Assembly (NCBI RefSeq): GCF_963665245.1
Contig: NZ_OY762267.1
Span: 4,188,001 to 4,252,000, forward strand
DNA length: 64,000 nucleotides
DNA from: an uncultured Paludibaculum sp.
GTDB taxonomy: Bacteria; Acidobacteriota; Terriglobia; Bryobacterales; Bryobacteraceae
Direction: 5' to 3'
In this document: piece by piece, positions 44,591-53,901 of the stretch
How the letters are laid out: the number at the start of each line of letters is the position of its first letter
How positions within the stretch are numbered: the stretch's first letter is position 1
Made by a program: the position numbers and the translations under genes
Notes under the pieces: generated by a model
The model's database searches: none
The model's input: only the letters and a program-made list of their open reading frames with translations
What the model was told of the DNA's origin: nothing

Positions 44591-45217
44591 ATGCGACGCC
44601 GAAGCCTGTTTGCCTTGCCCGCCCTGCTGCCTGCCGCGCTGGCGGCCCCGAAGACACCACCCATGGCCGAGAAGATCAGTGCGTTCGGGTTGGAGTGGGA
44701 CGTGATCGCCGCCGCCGATTGGAAGGTCAGCGCCTCTGAACTGGAACTGGTGGTACCGCGTCCGCAGGAAGCGAACCCGCGCCGCCCGGTACAGTTCGCG
44801 CTGGCGCAGACAGAGCCGATCGGGAAGTTCACGTTGGAGGTCGAAGTGAAGCGCAAGCCCGGCAAGGGCTCGTTGGTGCTGCTGTACGCCTGGCATAAGG
44901 ACGGCTACTTCAACTACGTCCATCTATCGAACGACTCACCCGAGAAGGTGGAAGTCCACAACGGCATTTTCCATTGCTTCAACGGTGACCGCGTGCGCAT
45001 CAGCCCCACCAAGGGCCCAGGGACCTTGATGACGGATGACTGGCAGAAGGTGAAGATTACCTACGACGCGTCGAAAGGCCTGGTGGAGTGCTGGGTGAAC
45101 GGCCAGACGTCGCCCGCGCTGAAGGGTGTGGACCTGAGCCTGGGCGCGGGGCGGATTGGCCTGGGCAGCTTCTTCGACACCGGTTCGTTCCGCAATTTTA
45201 AACTGACCAAGGCCTGA
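44591..45217 (+). CDS. Secreted concanavalin-like (DUF1080-type) domain protein
   Basis: The 208-residue product starts MRRRSLFALPALLPAALA, a signal peptide, possibly Tat-like. The rest resembles one jelly-roll domain: FTLEVEVKRKPGKGSLVLLY, YVHLSNDSPEKVEVHNGIF, WQKVKITYDASKGLVECWVNG and GRIGLGSFFDTGSFRNFKL, the pattern of laminin-G/3-keto-disaccharide-hydrolase-like modules. It may bind or act on carbohydrates outside the cell. The frame extends upstream to 44339 without signal features, so ATG 44591 is preferred. It converges with the next gene at a 6-bp gap. Confidence 0.75.
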   Translation: MRRRSLFALPALLPAALAAPKTPPMAEKISAFGLEWDVIAAADWKVSASELELVVPRPQEANPRRPVQFALAQTEPIGKFTLEVEVKRKPGKGSLVLLYAWHKDGYFNYVHLSNDSPEKVEVHNGIFHCFNGDRVRISPTKGPGTLMTDDWQKVKITYDASKGLVECWVNGQTSPALKGVDLSLGAGRIGLGSFFDTGSFRNFKLTKA

Positions 45218-45223
45218 GGCCGG

Positions 45224-46390
45224 CTACCACGTCACCTGCTCGCCGCCGGTGAAGACGAACATCATCAGGCCATCGCCAGCCTTGCTCAGATCCACGGGGA
45301 CAAGCTTGCCCTCATACGGCTTGCTGATTTTCAGTGCCGGCAGCACCTTCTTGGGCTCGCGAATACCGGCGGCGCGAAACAGGTCGCCGAGACTGCCGCC
45401 TACCGGCACGTAGAGGCTGCGGCCGTTGGTCTGCACGAGCAGTTCGGGGCCGATCACCGTATCTTTGGGGACGCCAACGCAGGCTACACCGCGAGTGGAC
45501 GCGGTGGCGCAGAATGCCTCAGGATTCTCGTCGAACCCAGCGGTGGCGGATTCGAGCGCGGCTTGCGATCCAGCCGCGAGTACGGCGATGCGGCGATCCG
45601 CCTGGATACTCCATGACCGGAAGAACAGCCGCAGATAGGTCGCGCCGGCGGGCAAGTGGAGCAGTTCGGAATCAACGGCGGTGCCCACGGTGATTGTGCC
45701 GGCCGTATTGCTCTCCGAGGCTCCAGCGGACACCTGGACGCCTCCATGGGCGGCGGGCTTCAGCGGATAGTAAGAGGTTTGGTAGCCCGTGACCTGCCCG
45801 TTCGTCCGGATAGGTTCGACGCCCGTCAGACGGAACTTCGCATCCACGTCGATGTAGCCGTTCATGGCGAATTCGCCATAGCGCAGACGATACGCGGTGG
45901 ATGTGGGCAGGGCCAGATTGTCGATGACACGCTGTGCGAGTTGCTGGATCTCATTCGGCGTGAGGCAGCCCTCCGACTGCTGTTTCGCCAGACCTGGCAG
46001 AAAGTCTTCGCGGAACCAGTTTCGGGCGAGTACAGTCTCTCCCGACAACCCCTGCGGTCCCTTGCTGCCCTCCGCGGCGACCAACGAACCCGGTGTGGCT
46101 ACCAGGGAATCTGGGATGGCCCGCACCTTGGCGCTACGGCCTTTCCAGCGGAAGGAGACGTCGGATGTCTCCAGGCGGCAGGCGGGACCTTTGGGGCTGG
46201 CGGCCCGCGCATTCCTGAGGGTGAACTCCGGCCCGGGCGGCCGAGGAGGATTCAGCGTCAGGGTCCGGCCCGTGCCGACGAGACGCCACGTCTTCGCGCC
46301 AGGTTGCCGAGCGGAGCAGCCGGCCAGGAAGAGCGCGCCCATTGTGGCGCTTGACGCAAGAATCAGACCTGATAATCTGCAATAAATCAT
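45224..46390 (-). CDS. Putative lipoprotein of unknown function
   Basis: The 388-residue protein has a lipoprotein signal ending in the lipobox LAGC at residue 22-25. The body contains no domain I can name; GEFAMNGYIDVDAKFRLTGVEP and RLFFRSWSIQADRRIAVLA suggest beta structure. It is divergent from the following gene with only 12 bp between the start codons, so each promoter must lie within the other gene's start region or further out. Confidence 0.7.
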   Translation of the reverse strand: MIYCRLSGLILASSATMGALFLAGCSARQPGAKTWRLVGTGRTLTLNPPRPPGPEFTLRNARAASPKGPACRLETSDVSFRWKGRSAKVRAIPDSLVATPGSLVAAEGSKGPQGLSGETVLARNWFREDFLPGLAKQQSEGCLTPNEIQQLAQRVIDNLALPTSTAYRLRYGEFAMNGYIDVDAKFRLTGVEPIRTNGQVTGYQTSYYPLKPAAHGGVQVSAGASESNTAGTITVGTAVDSELLHLPAGATYLRLFFRSWSIQADRRIAVLAAGSQAALESATAGFDENPEAFCATASTRGVACVGVPKDTVIGPELLVQTNGRSLYVPVGGSLGDLFRAAGIREPKKVLPALKISKPYEGKLVPVDLSKAGDGLMMFVFTGGEQVTW

Positions 46391-46402
46391 GCGGAGGAAC
46401 CC

Positions 46403-47449
46403 ATGTTGAAGTGTTGGACACCGCTGGTGGTGTTTTCGGTTTCCATCTGTCTCGCTCAGCCGAAGGCAGTGTACTTCAAACGCGTGGCGGAACCGAAGGA
46501 AGGCGCTTTCAGCTTTCTGCTGCCATCCGATTGGCGGGTGACGGGTGGCATTGTGCGAGTGAACCCGATGACATCAGGCGGCGCACTGAATGCGATCTCG
46601 GCCAAGCTCGAGATGACGGCGTCCAGCCCCGACGGGCGGATCATGCTGCGCTGGCTGCCCGAGACAATGTACATCGACTCGCGCCGCATGCCGGCCGCCG
46701 GCATGTTTCCGCCTGGCAGCAACTACAACGGAGCGCTGGTCTGGCCGGTGCTGGACGCGTTCGGCTACCTGGATCAAGGGGTGTTCCGGCGCCAGCACTC
46801 GCGCGCATCGGGACTGCAGGTGAAGGGCCGGTATCCGCTGCCCAAAGTGGCGGAGTCGTACCGGCAACTTCTGCGGCTATCCGGCGTGCCGATCGACATG
46901 CAGTACTCAGCGGGGCTGCTGGTGGTGAATTACCGAGAAGGCTCGGGCACGTGGGAAGAGGCACTGTATACGGCGGTGCAGGACTTCGGTTCCGCGGGTG
47001 CCGGCCTGTGGAGCAACAAGGACACGTTCACCGTGCGTGCTCCGACCGGTGAACTCGAGAAGACAGGCCCGATTGTTGCCACAATCCTGAACTCCATAGA
47101 GCTGAATCCGCGCTGGGTGGAAGGCGAGATCCGCAGCCAGATGCAGCGGAACGAAATTGCCATTCGAACCCAACAGGACATCGCCCGGCTCGATCGCGAG
47201 ATTGTGGAGCACCGGCGGCGCACGAACGCCGAGATCAACAATCAGATGTATCACACGCTGATGGGCACGGAGGAGTATGTGAATCCCATCACGAAGAAGG
47301 TGGAGACGGGTTCGAATGCATGGAGCCATCGTTGGGTGAACGAGCGCGGCGAAGCCGTCTACAGCAACGACTCGAACTACGATCCCAAGCAGAGCGGATT
47401 GGACGGATTCCAGCGGAGCCCGGTGCGCAAACGATTTCCCGATCGGTGA
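46403..47449 (+). CDS. Secreted hypothetical protein
   Basis: The 348-residue product has a signal peptide (MLKCWTPLVVFSVSICLAQ). The first two thirds are a compact domain with EGAFSFLLPSDWRVTGG, resembling PsbP/MOG1-like surface-stress proteins only loosely. From about residue 245 a charged helix (RSQMQRNEIAIRTQQDIARL) is followed by a Gly/Asn-rich tail (RWVNERGEAVYSNDSNYDP). GGAGG precedes the ATG. Its function is unknown to me. It is 29 bp from the next gene on the same strand. Confidence 0.72.
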   Translation: MLKCWTPLVVFSVSICLAQPKAVYFKRVAEPKEGAFSFLLPSDWRVTGGIVRVNPMTSGGALNAISAKLEMTASSPDGRIMLRWLPETMYIDSRRMPAAGMFPPGSNYNGALVWPVLDAFGYLDQGVFRRQHSRASGLQVKGRYPLPKVAESYRQLLRLSGVPIDMQYSAGLLVVNYREGSGTWEEALYTAVQDFGSAGAGLWSNKDTFTVRAPTGELEKTGPIVATILNSIELNPRWVEGEIRSQMQRNEIAIRTQQDIARLDREIVEHRRRTNAEINNQMYHTLMGTEEYVNPITKKVETGSNAWSHRWVNERGEAVYSNDSNYDPKQSGLDGFQRSPVRKRFPDR

Positions 47450-47478
47450 GGCACTGCTATCCTGGTGTTTTCCCTTGC

Positions 47479-48075
47479 ATGTTTCTCAAAATACTGTCGC
47501 ACCCAGTCTTTGTCCAACTGAACTTCCATATGCCGATCGTGGTGGATCTGACTCATCCGCTCGTTCTGCTGACTGGGGAGAACGGCTGCGGCAAGTCAAC
47601 CTTGTTGCATTCCATCTATTACGCGCTGCAGGAAAAGCAGATCGACGGCTACATCTATCGCTTCGAGAAGAAGGTGGAGACGCCCAAGGTTTTCCTGTTC
47701 GATGCGGAGCAGCACAACCCGCGGATGCACCCGGAACTGTTCGAGGGCAACCCGCAGATGCAGGAGTTCATCCATTCGGCGAGCCACGGACAGGTGATGT
47801 TGTCGATGTTCCGCGAGACGTTCCCGGCGCTGCCCGAAGGCACCATTCTGCTGCTGGACGAACCGGAAATGGCCTTGTCGGTTTCGAACCAACGCCGCAT
47901 TCTGAAGATGCTGATGGAACTGGTGCAGGAGAAGAAATTCCGCATCATCTGCGCGACCCATTCACCGACGTTGATCGACGCTCCGGAAACCTACGTGATC
48001 AACCTGGACAACCACATCAACAAGAATGTGGCGCAGACGGACATGGGGATTCAGGGTTCCAGCACGATCCAGTAA
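47479..48075 (+). CDS. Small AAA/ABC-type ATPase
   Basis: The 198-residue protein is an almost minimal ABC-fold ATPase: Walker A GENGCGKST (about residues 34-42), a short SHGQ signature in place of LSGGQ, Walker B TILLLDEPEM and the H-switch ICATHSPTLI. It lacks membrane segments and a large insertion. Such proteins (SMC/OLD-like or YncE-type orphan ATPases) may act alone or with a partner nuclease; none is adjacent. The frame is open further upstream, but the family starts at MFLKILSHP. It lies 12 bp before the acyl-CoA synthetase gene. Confidence 0.8.
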   Translation: MFLKILSHPVFVQLNFHMPIVVDLTHPLVLLTGENGCGKSTLLHSIYYALQEKQIDGYIYRFEKKVETPKVFLFDAEQHNPRMHPELFEGNPQMQEFIHSASHGQVMLSMFRETFPALPEGTILLLDEPEMALSVSNQRRILKMLMELVQEKKFRIICATHSPTLIDAPETYVINLDNHINKNVAQTDMGIQGSSTIQ

Positions 48076-48087
48076 GGTTGGCAGTGC

Positions 48088-50577
48088 ATGGTGCGTGAAA
48101 CGCTGCTGGACTACTTCCGCACGGTGGCGGAACTGGACGGCGAATACCTCGTATACGACGACGGCTTCCGGCCGCGCGCGTACAGCTACCCGGGGCTGGC
48201 CAGAGCGGCCCGCAACTTCGCGGCGAAACTGCAGGCGCACGGCATCGGGAGCGGCGACCGGATCATTCTCTGGAGCGAGAACCGGCCCGCGTGGGTAGCC
48301 GCCTTCTGGGGCTGTGTACTGCGCGGCGTGGCTGTTGCGCCAATCGACGAACATCATTCGGCGGAGTTCCTGGAGCGTGTGCTGCGCATCACGTCGGCGA
48401 AGGTGATCGCGGCCGGCGACGAGGTGAAACTGCCGGGGCTGGAGGGCCTGCCACCCGTGTGGCGGCTCTCCGATCTGGATTGGAAGACACCGGATGCGCG
48501 GTTCGATGAAGTCGAGGCTAAGCCTGACGACATTGCCGAGATCCTCTTCACGTCCGGCGCTACGGCCGAGCCCAAGGGCGTGATCATCACACATCGCAAC
48601 ATCCTGGCCAACATTGTGCCGGTGGAGCGGGAGGTTCTGAAGTATCGCAAGTACGCCGGGCCGTTCTCACCGATCCGCTTTCTGAACCTACTTCCGCTCA
48701 GTCACATGTTTGGCCAGGCGATGGCGATCTTCATTCCGCCGATGATCTCGGGCACCGTGATCTTTCAGCGCAGCCAGGATCCGCGGGAGATCGTGCGGCA
48801 GATCAAGTCGCGCAAGATCTCGGTGTTGGTATCCGTGCCGAAGATCCTCGACGTGCTGAAAGAGTATCTGAAGGGCGTTGTGCCGGAGACGGCGGAGAAT
48901 GCTCCAGCCGGCGAGAAGTTCTGGTGGCGCTGGTGGCGCTACCGCAGGGCACACCGGATGTTCGGCTACAAGTTCTGGAGTTTTGTGGTGGGCGGCGCGG
49001 CGCTCGATCCGGGGCTGGAAGAGTTCTGGGGCAACCTGGGCTGGGCTGTCATCCAGGGATACGGGCTAACCGAAGCCGCGCCCATCGTTACGCTCAATCA
49101 TCCATTTCATTCGCGACGCGGCACTGTGGGCAAGCCGATTGCAGGGGTCCAGATCCGCATCGCGGACGATGGTGAGGTGCTGGTGCGCGGAGGCAATGTC
49201 ACATCCGGCTACTTCAACAATCCGGAGGCGACCGCCGAAGCGTTTGAGAATGGCTGGTTTCACACTGGCGATGTCGGTGAACTGGACGAGTCCGGCCGTC
49301 TGATGATCAAAGGCCGCAAGAAGGAGATGATCGTCCTGCCGGATGGGCGAAACGTCTTCCCAGAGGATGTCGAACGGGTCTTGAACGGAATCGCCGGTGT
49401 GAGCGAGAGTGCGGTGATCGGGCTGAAAGCGGACGGCGGCGAGCGGGTGCATGCGGCGATTGTGCTGCAGCCCACCGCGCGCGCCGAGCAGGTGATCGCG
49501 CAGGTCAATGCCATTCTGGAAGAACACCAGAAGGTGCGCAGCTATACGGTCTGGAGCGAACCCGAGCTGCCGCGTACGGAAGGCACGCGAAAGTTGCGCC
49601 GGCGCGAGATTCGGGCACGCCTCAGCGGCGAGGCCCACCAGGCCGGTCCGGCACGGGCCGCAGGTGGAATGGAAACGCTGTTGGGTAAGTGGACGGCGGG
49701 CCGGACGGTGAGCGTCGGGACATCACTGGACGATCTGGGGTTGTCGTCCCTGGATCGCGTCGAACTGCTGGTTGCGCTGGAGCGCGAATTGGGTGCGCCG
49801 GTGGACGAGAACGCGTTCTCGAATGCGAAGACCATCGCGGATCTGGAGGCGCTGAAATCGGCGCCATCCGGAACGGCGCGTCCGGCGGAGGTGATGGATT
49901 TCCCCGCCTGGAATCGCTCGAAGTGGGCCTTGTGGTCGCGGATCTTCCACCTGAACGTCTGGCTGCTGAATCTGGCGCGCATCTTTGCGTGGGTTCGAGT
50001 GGAAGGACGGGAAAACCTGCGCGACATTGACGGTCCGGTGATCTTCGCCTGCAACCATCAAGGGTATTTCGACGCGCCCATCGTCTTCATTGCGATGCCC
50101 TGGAAGTGGCGCCACAAGCTGGCTCCGGCGATGCGCAAGGAGTTCTTTGACGCGCATTACCATCCCGAGCGGCACAGTCTGTTCTCGCGGCTGACCAGCA
50201 ATCTGAACTACTACCTGTCGTGCCTGATGTTCAACGCGCTGCCCATTCCGCAAAAGGAAGCGGGCACCAGGCAGACGCTGCGCTACATCGGCGAAATGGT
50301 GGAAGAGGGCTGGTGCCCATTGATCTTTCCCGAGGGTAAACATAGCTACGACGACTCTGTCGGCCCCTTTCAGGCAGGTGCGGCCATGATGGCGTCGCGG
50401 TTGAAAGTTCCGGTGGTACCGGTACGCATCCACGGCTCCAACCGCGTGCTGCATCCAACCTGGCGGTTCCCCAGGCCGGGCTTCGTCAGGGTAATCATAG
50501 GGGCACCGGTGCGGCTGGAAGGGGAGGATTACGAGAAATTGGCCCGTATCCTTGAAGATCGAGTCAGGTGCATGTAA
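48088..50577 (+). CDS. Acyl-CoA synthetase / acyl carrier / acyltransferase fusion
   Basis: The 829-residue protein combines three domains. Residues 1-510 are an AMP-binding ligase with LFTSGATAEPKGVIITHRN (P-loop), GYGLTEAAP, WFHTGDVGELD and a catalytic Lys region (RTEGTRKLRR). Residues 530-600 are a carrier-like domain with DLGLSSLDRVELL, the Ser being a phosphopantetheine site. Residues 630-829 are a PlsC-type acyltransferase with the HX4D motif NHQGYFDAP and FPEGKHS. The combination could activate a fatty acid, hold it on its own carrier and esterify a lysophospholipid. AcpS at 6.6 kb could modify the carrier. E. coli Aas has the opposite order and no carrier domain. Confidence 0.88.
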   Translation: MVRETLLDYFRTVAELDGEYLVYDDGFRPRAYSYPGLARAARNFAAKLQAHGIGSGDRIILWSENRPAWVAAFWGCVLRGVAVAPIDEHHSAEFLERVLRITSAKVIAAGDEVKLPGLEGLPPVWRLSDLDWKTPDARFDEVEAKPDDIAEILFTSGATAEPKGVIITHRNILANIVPVEREVLKYRKYAGPFSPIRFLNLLPLSHMFGQAMAIFIPPMISGTVIFQRSQDPREIVRQIKSRKISVLVSVPKILDVLKEYLKGVVPETAENAPAGEKFWWRWWRYRRAHRMFGYKFWSFVVGGAALDPGLEEFWGNLGWAVIQGYGLTEAAPIVTLNHPFHSRRGTVGKPIAGVQIRIADDGEVLVRGGNVTSGYFNNPEATAEAFENGWFHTGDVGELDESGRLMIKGRKKEMIVLPDGRNVFPEDVERVLNGIAGVSESAVIGLKADGGERVHAAIVLQPTARAEQVIAQVNAILEEHQKVRSYTVWSEPELPRTEGTRKLRRREIRARLSGEAHQAGPARAAGGMETLLGKWTAGRTVSVGTSLDDLGLSSLDRVELLVALERELGAPVDENAFSNAKTIADLEALKSAPSGTARPAEVMDFPAWNRSKWALWSRIFHLNVWLLNLARIFAWVRVEGRENLRDIDGPVIFACNHQGYFDAPIVFIAMPWKWRHKLAPAMRKEFFDAHYHPERHSLFSRLTSNLNYYLSCLMFNALPIPQKEAGTRQTLRYIGEMVEEGWCPLIFPEGKHSYDDSVGPFQAGAAMMASRLKVPVVPVRIHGSNRVLHPTWRFPRPGFVRVIIGAPVRLEGEDYEKLARILEDRVRCM

Positions 50578-50589
50578 GATGCTGGAACC

Positions 50590-52698
50590 ATGAGGCGGTT
50601 TGTTCTGGCGACCTGTCTGGTCGTACTTTCCGGGGCGGCGCATCCTCTTCCTGGTCAGGCCGACCAGCGGGGCCTGCGGGGCACCTATGAAAGAGGAGTG
50701 CGCGCAGAGGCAGCCGGGAACCTGGATGAGGCTGTGGAGCTGTACACGGAGATCCTGAAAGCCGACCCTCGTTCGGCGGGCGCACTGCGGCGCCGTGGGA
50801 TGATCTACCGCAGCCAGGGGAAGTTGGATCAGGCGGTCGATGATCTGACCGTGGCCGCACAAGTCGCTCCCACCGACACCGAGATCCTGCGGGCCCTGGG
50901 AGACGCACAACTCGCAGTGCGTCAGTACTCGGCGGCGGTTGCCACCTTCGAGCACGTGATCGAGCTCCGGCAGGAAAGCTCGGCGGTGTATCACAGCATG
51001 GCCCAGGCCCACCTTGGTCTGGGTGAAACGCAGAAGGCTTTGGACGCATATGCCCAATGCATCCGGCTGCGGCTGGATAATCCGGAGCCCTACTTTGAGC
51101 GAGGCCGTTTGTACGCGAAGCTGGGGCGGCATCGCGACGCCATTGAGGACTACGATCGAGCGCTCGCGCTCAAGCCGGATTTCGCGGATGTCTACTACGC
51201 GCGGGGTCAGGCGCAGGGTCAAGTTGGGTATTTCGACAAGGCCGTTGGGGATTTGACCAAGGCTTTGACGATGCATTCCGGGACCGGATGGCCCCAGCGT
51301 GCCGACGCCCTGACGTTCCGCGCCGCAGCCTTGGAGGCTATGGGAAAGAGTGAAGATGCGCTAGCCGACTACACGGCGTCCCTCCAAATCAATCCCAAAA
51401 ACGCGCGCACGCTTCTGGCACGAGCCGATTTGCTGGTCCGTCTCGGCCGGGCCAACGAAGCTTTGGACGATCGGACGAAGGCTGTACAGGCGGATCCGTC
51501 AAACCCCTTGGCTTACATTGCCCGCGGCGGCAGCTACCACTCGATGGGCGAGCATCAAAAGGGACTGGCGGACCGGTCGAAGGCGATCGACCTCGATCCC
51601 AACAACGCTTTGGCTTGGTTTTCGCGGGGTAGCGCGTATTTCCTGCTGAACGACTACCGGGAGGCTGTCTCCGACCTAGACATTGCGGAACGCCTGGATC
51701 CATCGAATGCCGAGTTCCGTGAGGTTGCCGGCAAGGCTCGGGCGGCCCTGGAACAGAAATCCGCACAAGAGACGGCCGCACAGCGCGAGAAGGCGATGGC
51801 CCAACAGGCTCAGGCGCCCGCGGTGCGGTCGTCGTCGGCTCCAGTTCGCGCGGAGCCGAAAGCCGTAACCAAAGTAGAACCTCCAGTGGCAGTGCGCACC
51901 CAAGCCTCAGCACCCGCGATCAAGCCTCCTCTTGTTACGGACGCGGAAGCCCGTCGCGCGGCGAGTCTGAAGTTTCTGGCCAGCGCCGACCTGCTGATTC
52001 AAGCGGGCCGTCCCGCCGAGGCTCTAGCTGAGCGCACCAAGGCCATAGAGGCCGACCCCACCAATGCGCTGGCGTACATCGCACGGGGCGGAAGCTACCA
52101 CTCGATGGGCGAACATCAAAAGGGACTGGCGGACCGTTCGAAAGCCATTGAGCTCGATCCAGGCAATGCCGAAGGCTGGTACCTCCGGGGCAGCGCCTAT
52201 TTTCTCCTGCGGGATTACGAGAATGCCTGGTCTGATCTCAGCAGGGCCGCGAAGCTCAATCCTTCGAATAGCGAGTACAGAGATGTCGCGGAAAAGGCGA
52301 GGGGCGTCCTGCAAGCGGAGAAGACACGTCAGACTGCCGGCCTGCCGTTGAGACGGTCCGCGGCCGAAGGCCCTCGCGTCGCATCGCCGGCGCAACGCAG
52401 TTCGACGCCGCTACAAACGCCCACACCGCAGGCCACGGCCAATGCCGAAGCGCATCACAAGGCTGGCCGGGCTCTGCTGCAGAGTGGCAAGTTCCAGCAG
52501 GCCGTCTCTGAACTCTCCCAGGCGGTGGAACTGAATCCGCGTTTGGCTTTGGCGTGGAACGCGCGCGGATATGCGTACATGCGGTTGGCTCAGTGGGAGA
52601 ACGCGGTGGCCGACTTCGACCGCGCGTTGAGCATCGATCCGAACTACGCCAATGCGCGGCACAACCGTGAGAGCGCGGTGGCGCAGATCAAGAAGTAG
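50590..52698 (+). CDS. Secreted tetratricopeptide-repeat protein
   Basis: The 702-residue protein starts with a signal sequence (MRRFVLATCLVVLSGAAH) and consists of about a dozen 34-residue TPR units (for example AYSNL-type GRHRDAIEDYDRALALKPD and NAVADFDRALSIDPNYANA), interrupted by low-complexity Ala/Gln/Pro-rich linkers around 390-450 and 580-625. Two blocks of about 110 residues (near 275-390 and 460-575) are almost the same, sharing ARGGSYHSMGEHQKGLADRS. It should act as a periplasmic scaffold; no partner is obvious. It overlaps the convergent SDR gene by 11 bp at the 3' ends. Confidence 0.88.
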   Translation: MRRFVLATCLVVLSGAAHPLPGQADQRGLRGTYERGVRAEAAGNLDEAVELYTEILKADPRSAGALRRRGMIYRSQGKLDQAVDDLTVAAQVAPTDTEILRALGDAQLAVRQYSAAVATFEHVIELRQESSAVYHSMAQAHLGLGETQKALDAYAQCIRLRLDNPEPYFERGRLYAKLGRHRDAIEDYDRALALKPDFADVYYARGQAQGQVGYFDKAVGDLTKALTMHSGTGWPQRADALTFRAAALEAMGKSEDALADYTASLQINPKNARTLLARADLLVRLGRANEALDDRTKAVQADPSNPLAYIARGGSYHSMGEHQKGLADRSKAIDLDPNNALAWFSRGSAYFLLNDYREAVSDLDIAERLDPSNAEFREVAGKARAALEQKSAQETAAQREKAMAQQAQAPAVRSSSAPVRAEPKAVTKVEPPVAVRTQASAPAIKPPLVTDAEARRAASLKFLASADLLIQAGRPAEALAERTKAIEADPTNALAYIARGGSYHSMGEHQKGLADRSKAIELDPGNAEGWYLRGSAYFLLRDYENAWSDLSRAAKLNPSNSEYRDVAEKARGVLQAEKTRQTAGLPLRRSAAEGPRVASPAQRSSTPLQTPTPQATANAEAHHKAGRALLQSGKFQQAVSELSQAVELNPRLALAWNARGYAYMRLAQWENAVADFDRALSIDPNYANARHNRESAVAQIKK

Positions 52699-53464
52699 CG
52701 CGTTTGTAGACCTCCATCGTGAAACAACCAGCGGCGCTTGCCCCGCCATCGAGATGCAACACTTGACCGGTCATGTACCCAGCGGCCGGCGACAGAAGGT
52801 AGAGAGCGAGTTCCGCCACTTCGGAGGCCTCCGCCATGCGCTGCATGGGTATGGTGCGGCAGCGCTCAGCCAGTTTCTCCGGGCCGTAGAGGTGTTCCAT
52901 CATGTCGTTCCAGACCGGTCCCGGTGCGATGCAGTTCACCGAGATCTTGTGCTGAGCAAGCTCCACGGCCATGACGCGGGTCAAGGCCTCGACACCAGCC
53001 TTGACGGGAGCATATGCGGCGAAACCAAACTGGCCGAACGATGCGGCGATGGTTGAGATATTAAGGATGCGGCCACCGCCGGCGTTCGCCATGAGGCGTG
53101 CCGCCGCTTGGCCGCAGTAGAAGGCGCCACTGAGGTGGATGTCGACAAGTTTCTGCCATGTGGCCGCTTCAAACTCAAGAAACGGCTCCATTTTGACGAT
53201 CCCGGCGTTATTGACAAGAATGTCCAGACGACCGAACTTCTCAATGGCGAAGTTCATGAGGGCGACGGCGGTGGGTTGATCCCCAATGTTGCCCAGGAAT
53301 GTGGTGGCGCCGGGACCGCACTCCCGGCGGACCTCTTCGGCTCGGGCAGCGTCCGTGCCGTGTACCACCACTCGGCAACCTTCCGCCGCAAACCGCACAG
53401 CCATCTCGCGCCCTAAGCCTTTGGTGGACCCGGTGATGACGGCCACCTGTTGTTCCAGTCTCAT
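52688..53464 (-). CDS. Short-chain dehydrogenase/reductase
   Basis: The 258-residue enzyme is a classical SDR: TGSTKGLG near the N-terminus for NAD(P) binding, NNAG around residue 86, the catalytic Ser in ISTIAAS and YxxxK as YAPVK, then the GPVWND region and a C-terminal GQVLHLDGG. It should reduce or oxidise a carbonyl/alcohol; the substrate is not predictable. FabG-like enzymes share this outline. The gene is monocistronic and overlaps the TPR gene tail to tail. Confidence 0.9.
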   Translation of the reverse strand: MRLEQQVAVITGSTKGLGREMAVRFAAEGCRVVVHGTDAARAEEVRRECGPGATTFLGNIGDQPTAVALMNFAIEKFGRLDILVNNAGIVKMEPFLEFEAATWQKLVDIHLSGAFYCGQAAARLMANAGGGRILNISTIAASFGQFGFAAYAPVKAGVEALTRVMAVELAQHKISVNCIAPGPVWNDMMEHLYGPEKLAERCRTIPMQRMAEASEVAELALYLLSPAAGYMTGQVLHLDGGASAAGCFTMEVYKRATS

Positions 53465-53901
53465 GGTGTTTTGATATCACACGTGCGACTCCTATATATA
53501 GTGGCCTGCGGACGGGTCTGGCGAAGAAACAGCGCTAGTGGTGGTGTGCCTCGTGTCTATCTAGACTCTTCAGTTAATTTTCTCTCATGATTCCAGGCGA
53601 ATAGGTGCAGATTGCAGGGATGATAGGTTCGAAATCACGACGCTGTCGCGCAACTGTAACGCATTCGCACATTCACTCTGCTATTCTCATAGATGTTGAG
53701 TCTTCAGGGAAGGAAAGCTCTGTTCGAACAAGGTCACGCGAATGGCTTGTTGTTCAGGCAATGGCGTGAACTGTCGGCTCTAGCGACGATGACCGCCTGG
53801 GACAACCGTGACGTTTCCTCTGAGGCGGAGTGCAACCCACCATCCAGCGGCTGTATTGCGCAGTTTACCTTACCCCGTTACAGCAATTGGGAGATTCCGA
53901 T
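53465..53901. other. 437-bp gap before the Oar-like gene
   Basis: No gene with a ribosome site or recognisable motif is visible. It contains the A/T-rich sequence TATATATAGTGG at about 53494 just upstream of the SDR gene and GGGAG 8 bp before the Oar-like start. I see no riboswitch-like fold. Confidence 0.5.

Noticed and set aside
49723..51276. 517-residue minus-strand frame
   Set aside because: It runs antisense across two well-supported plus-strand genes (acyl-CoA synthetase fusion and TPR protein) and has no recognisable domain.
53465..53901. Cobalamin or other riboswitch before the TonB-dependent receptor
   Set aside because: No B12-box or comparable conserved core was found, and Oar-like proteins are not usual vitamin transporters.
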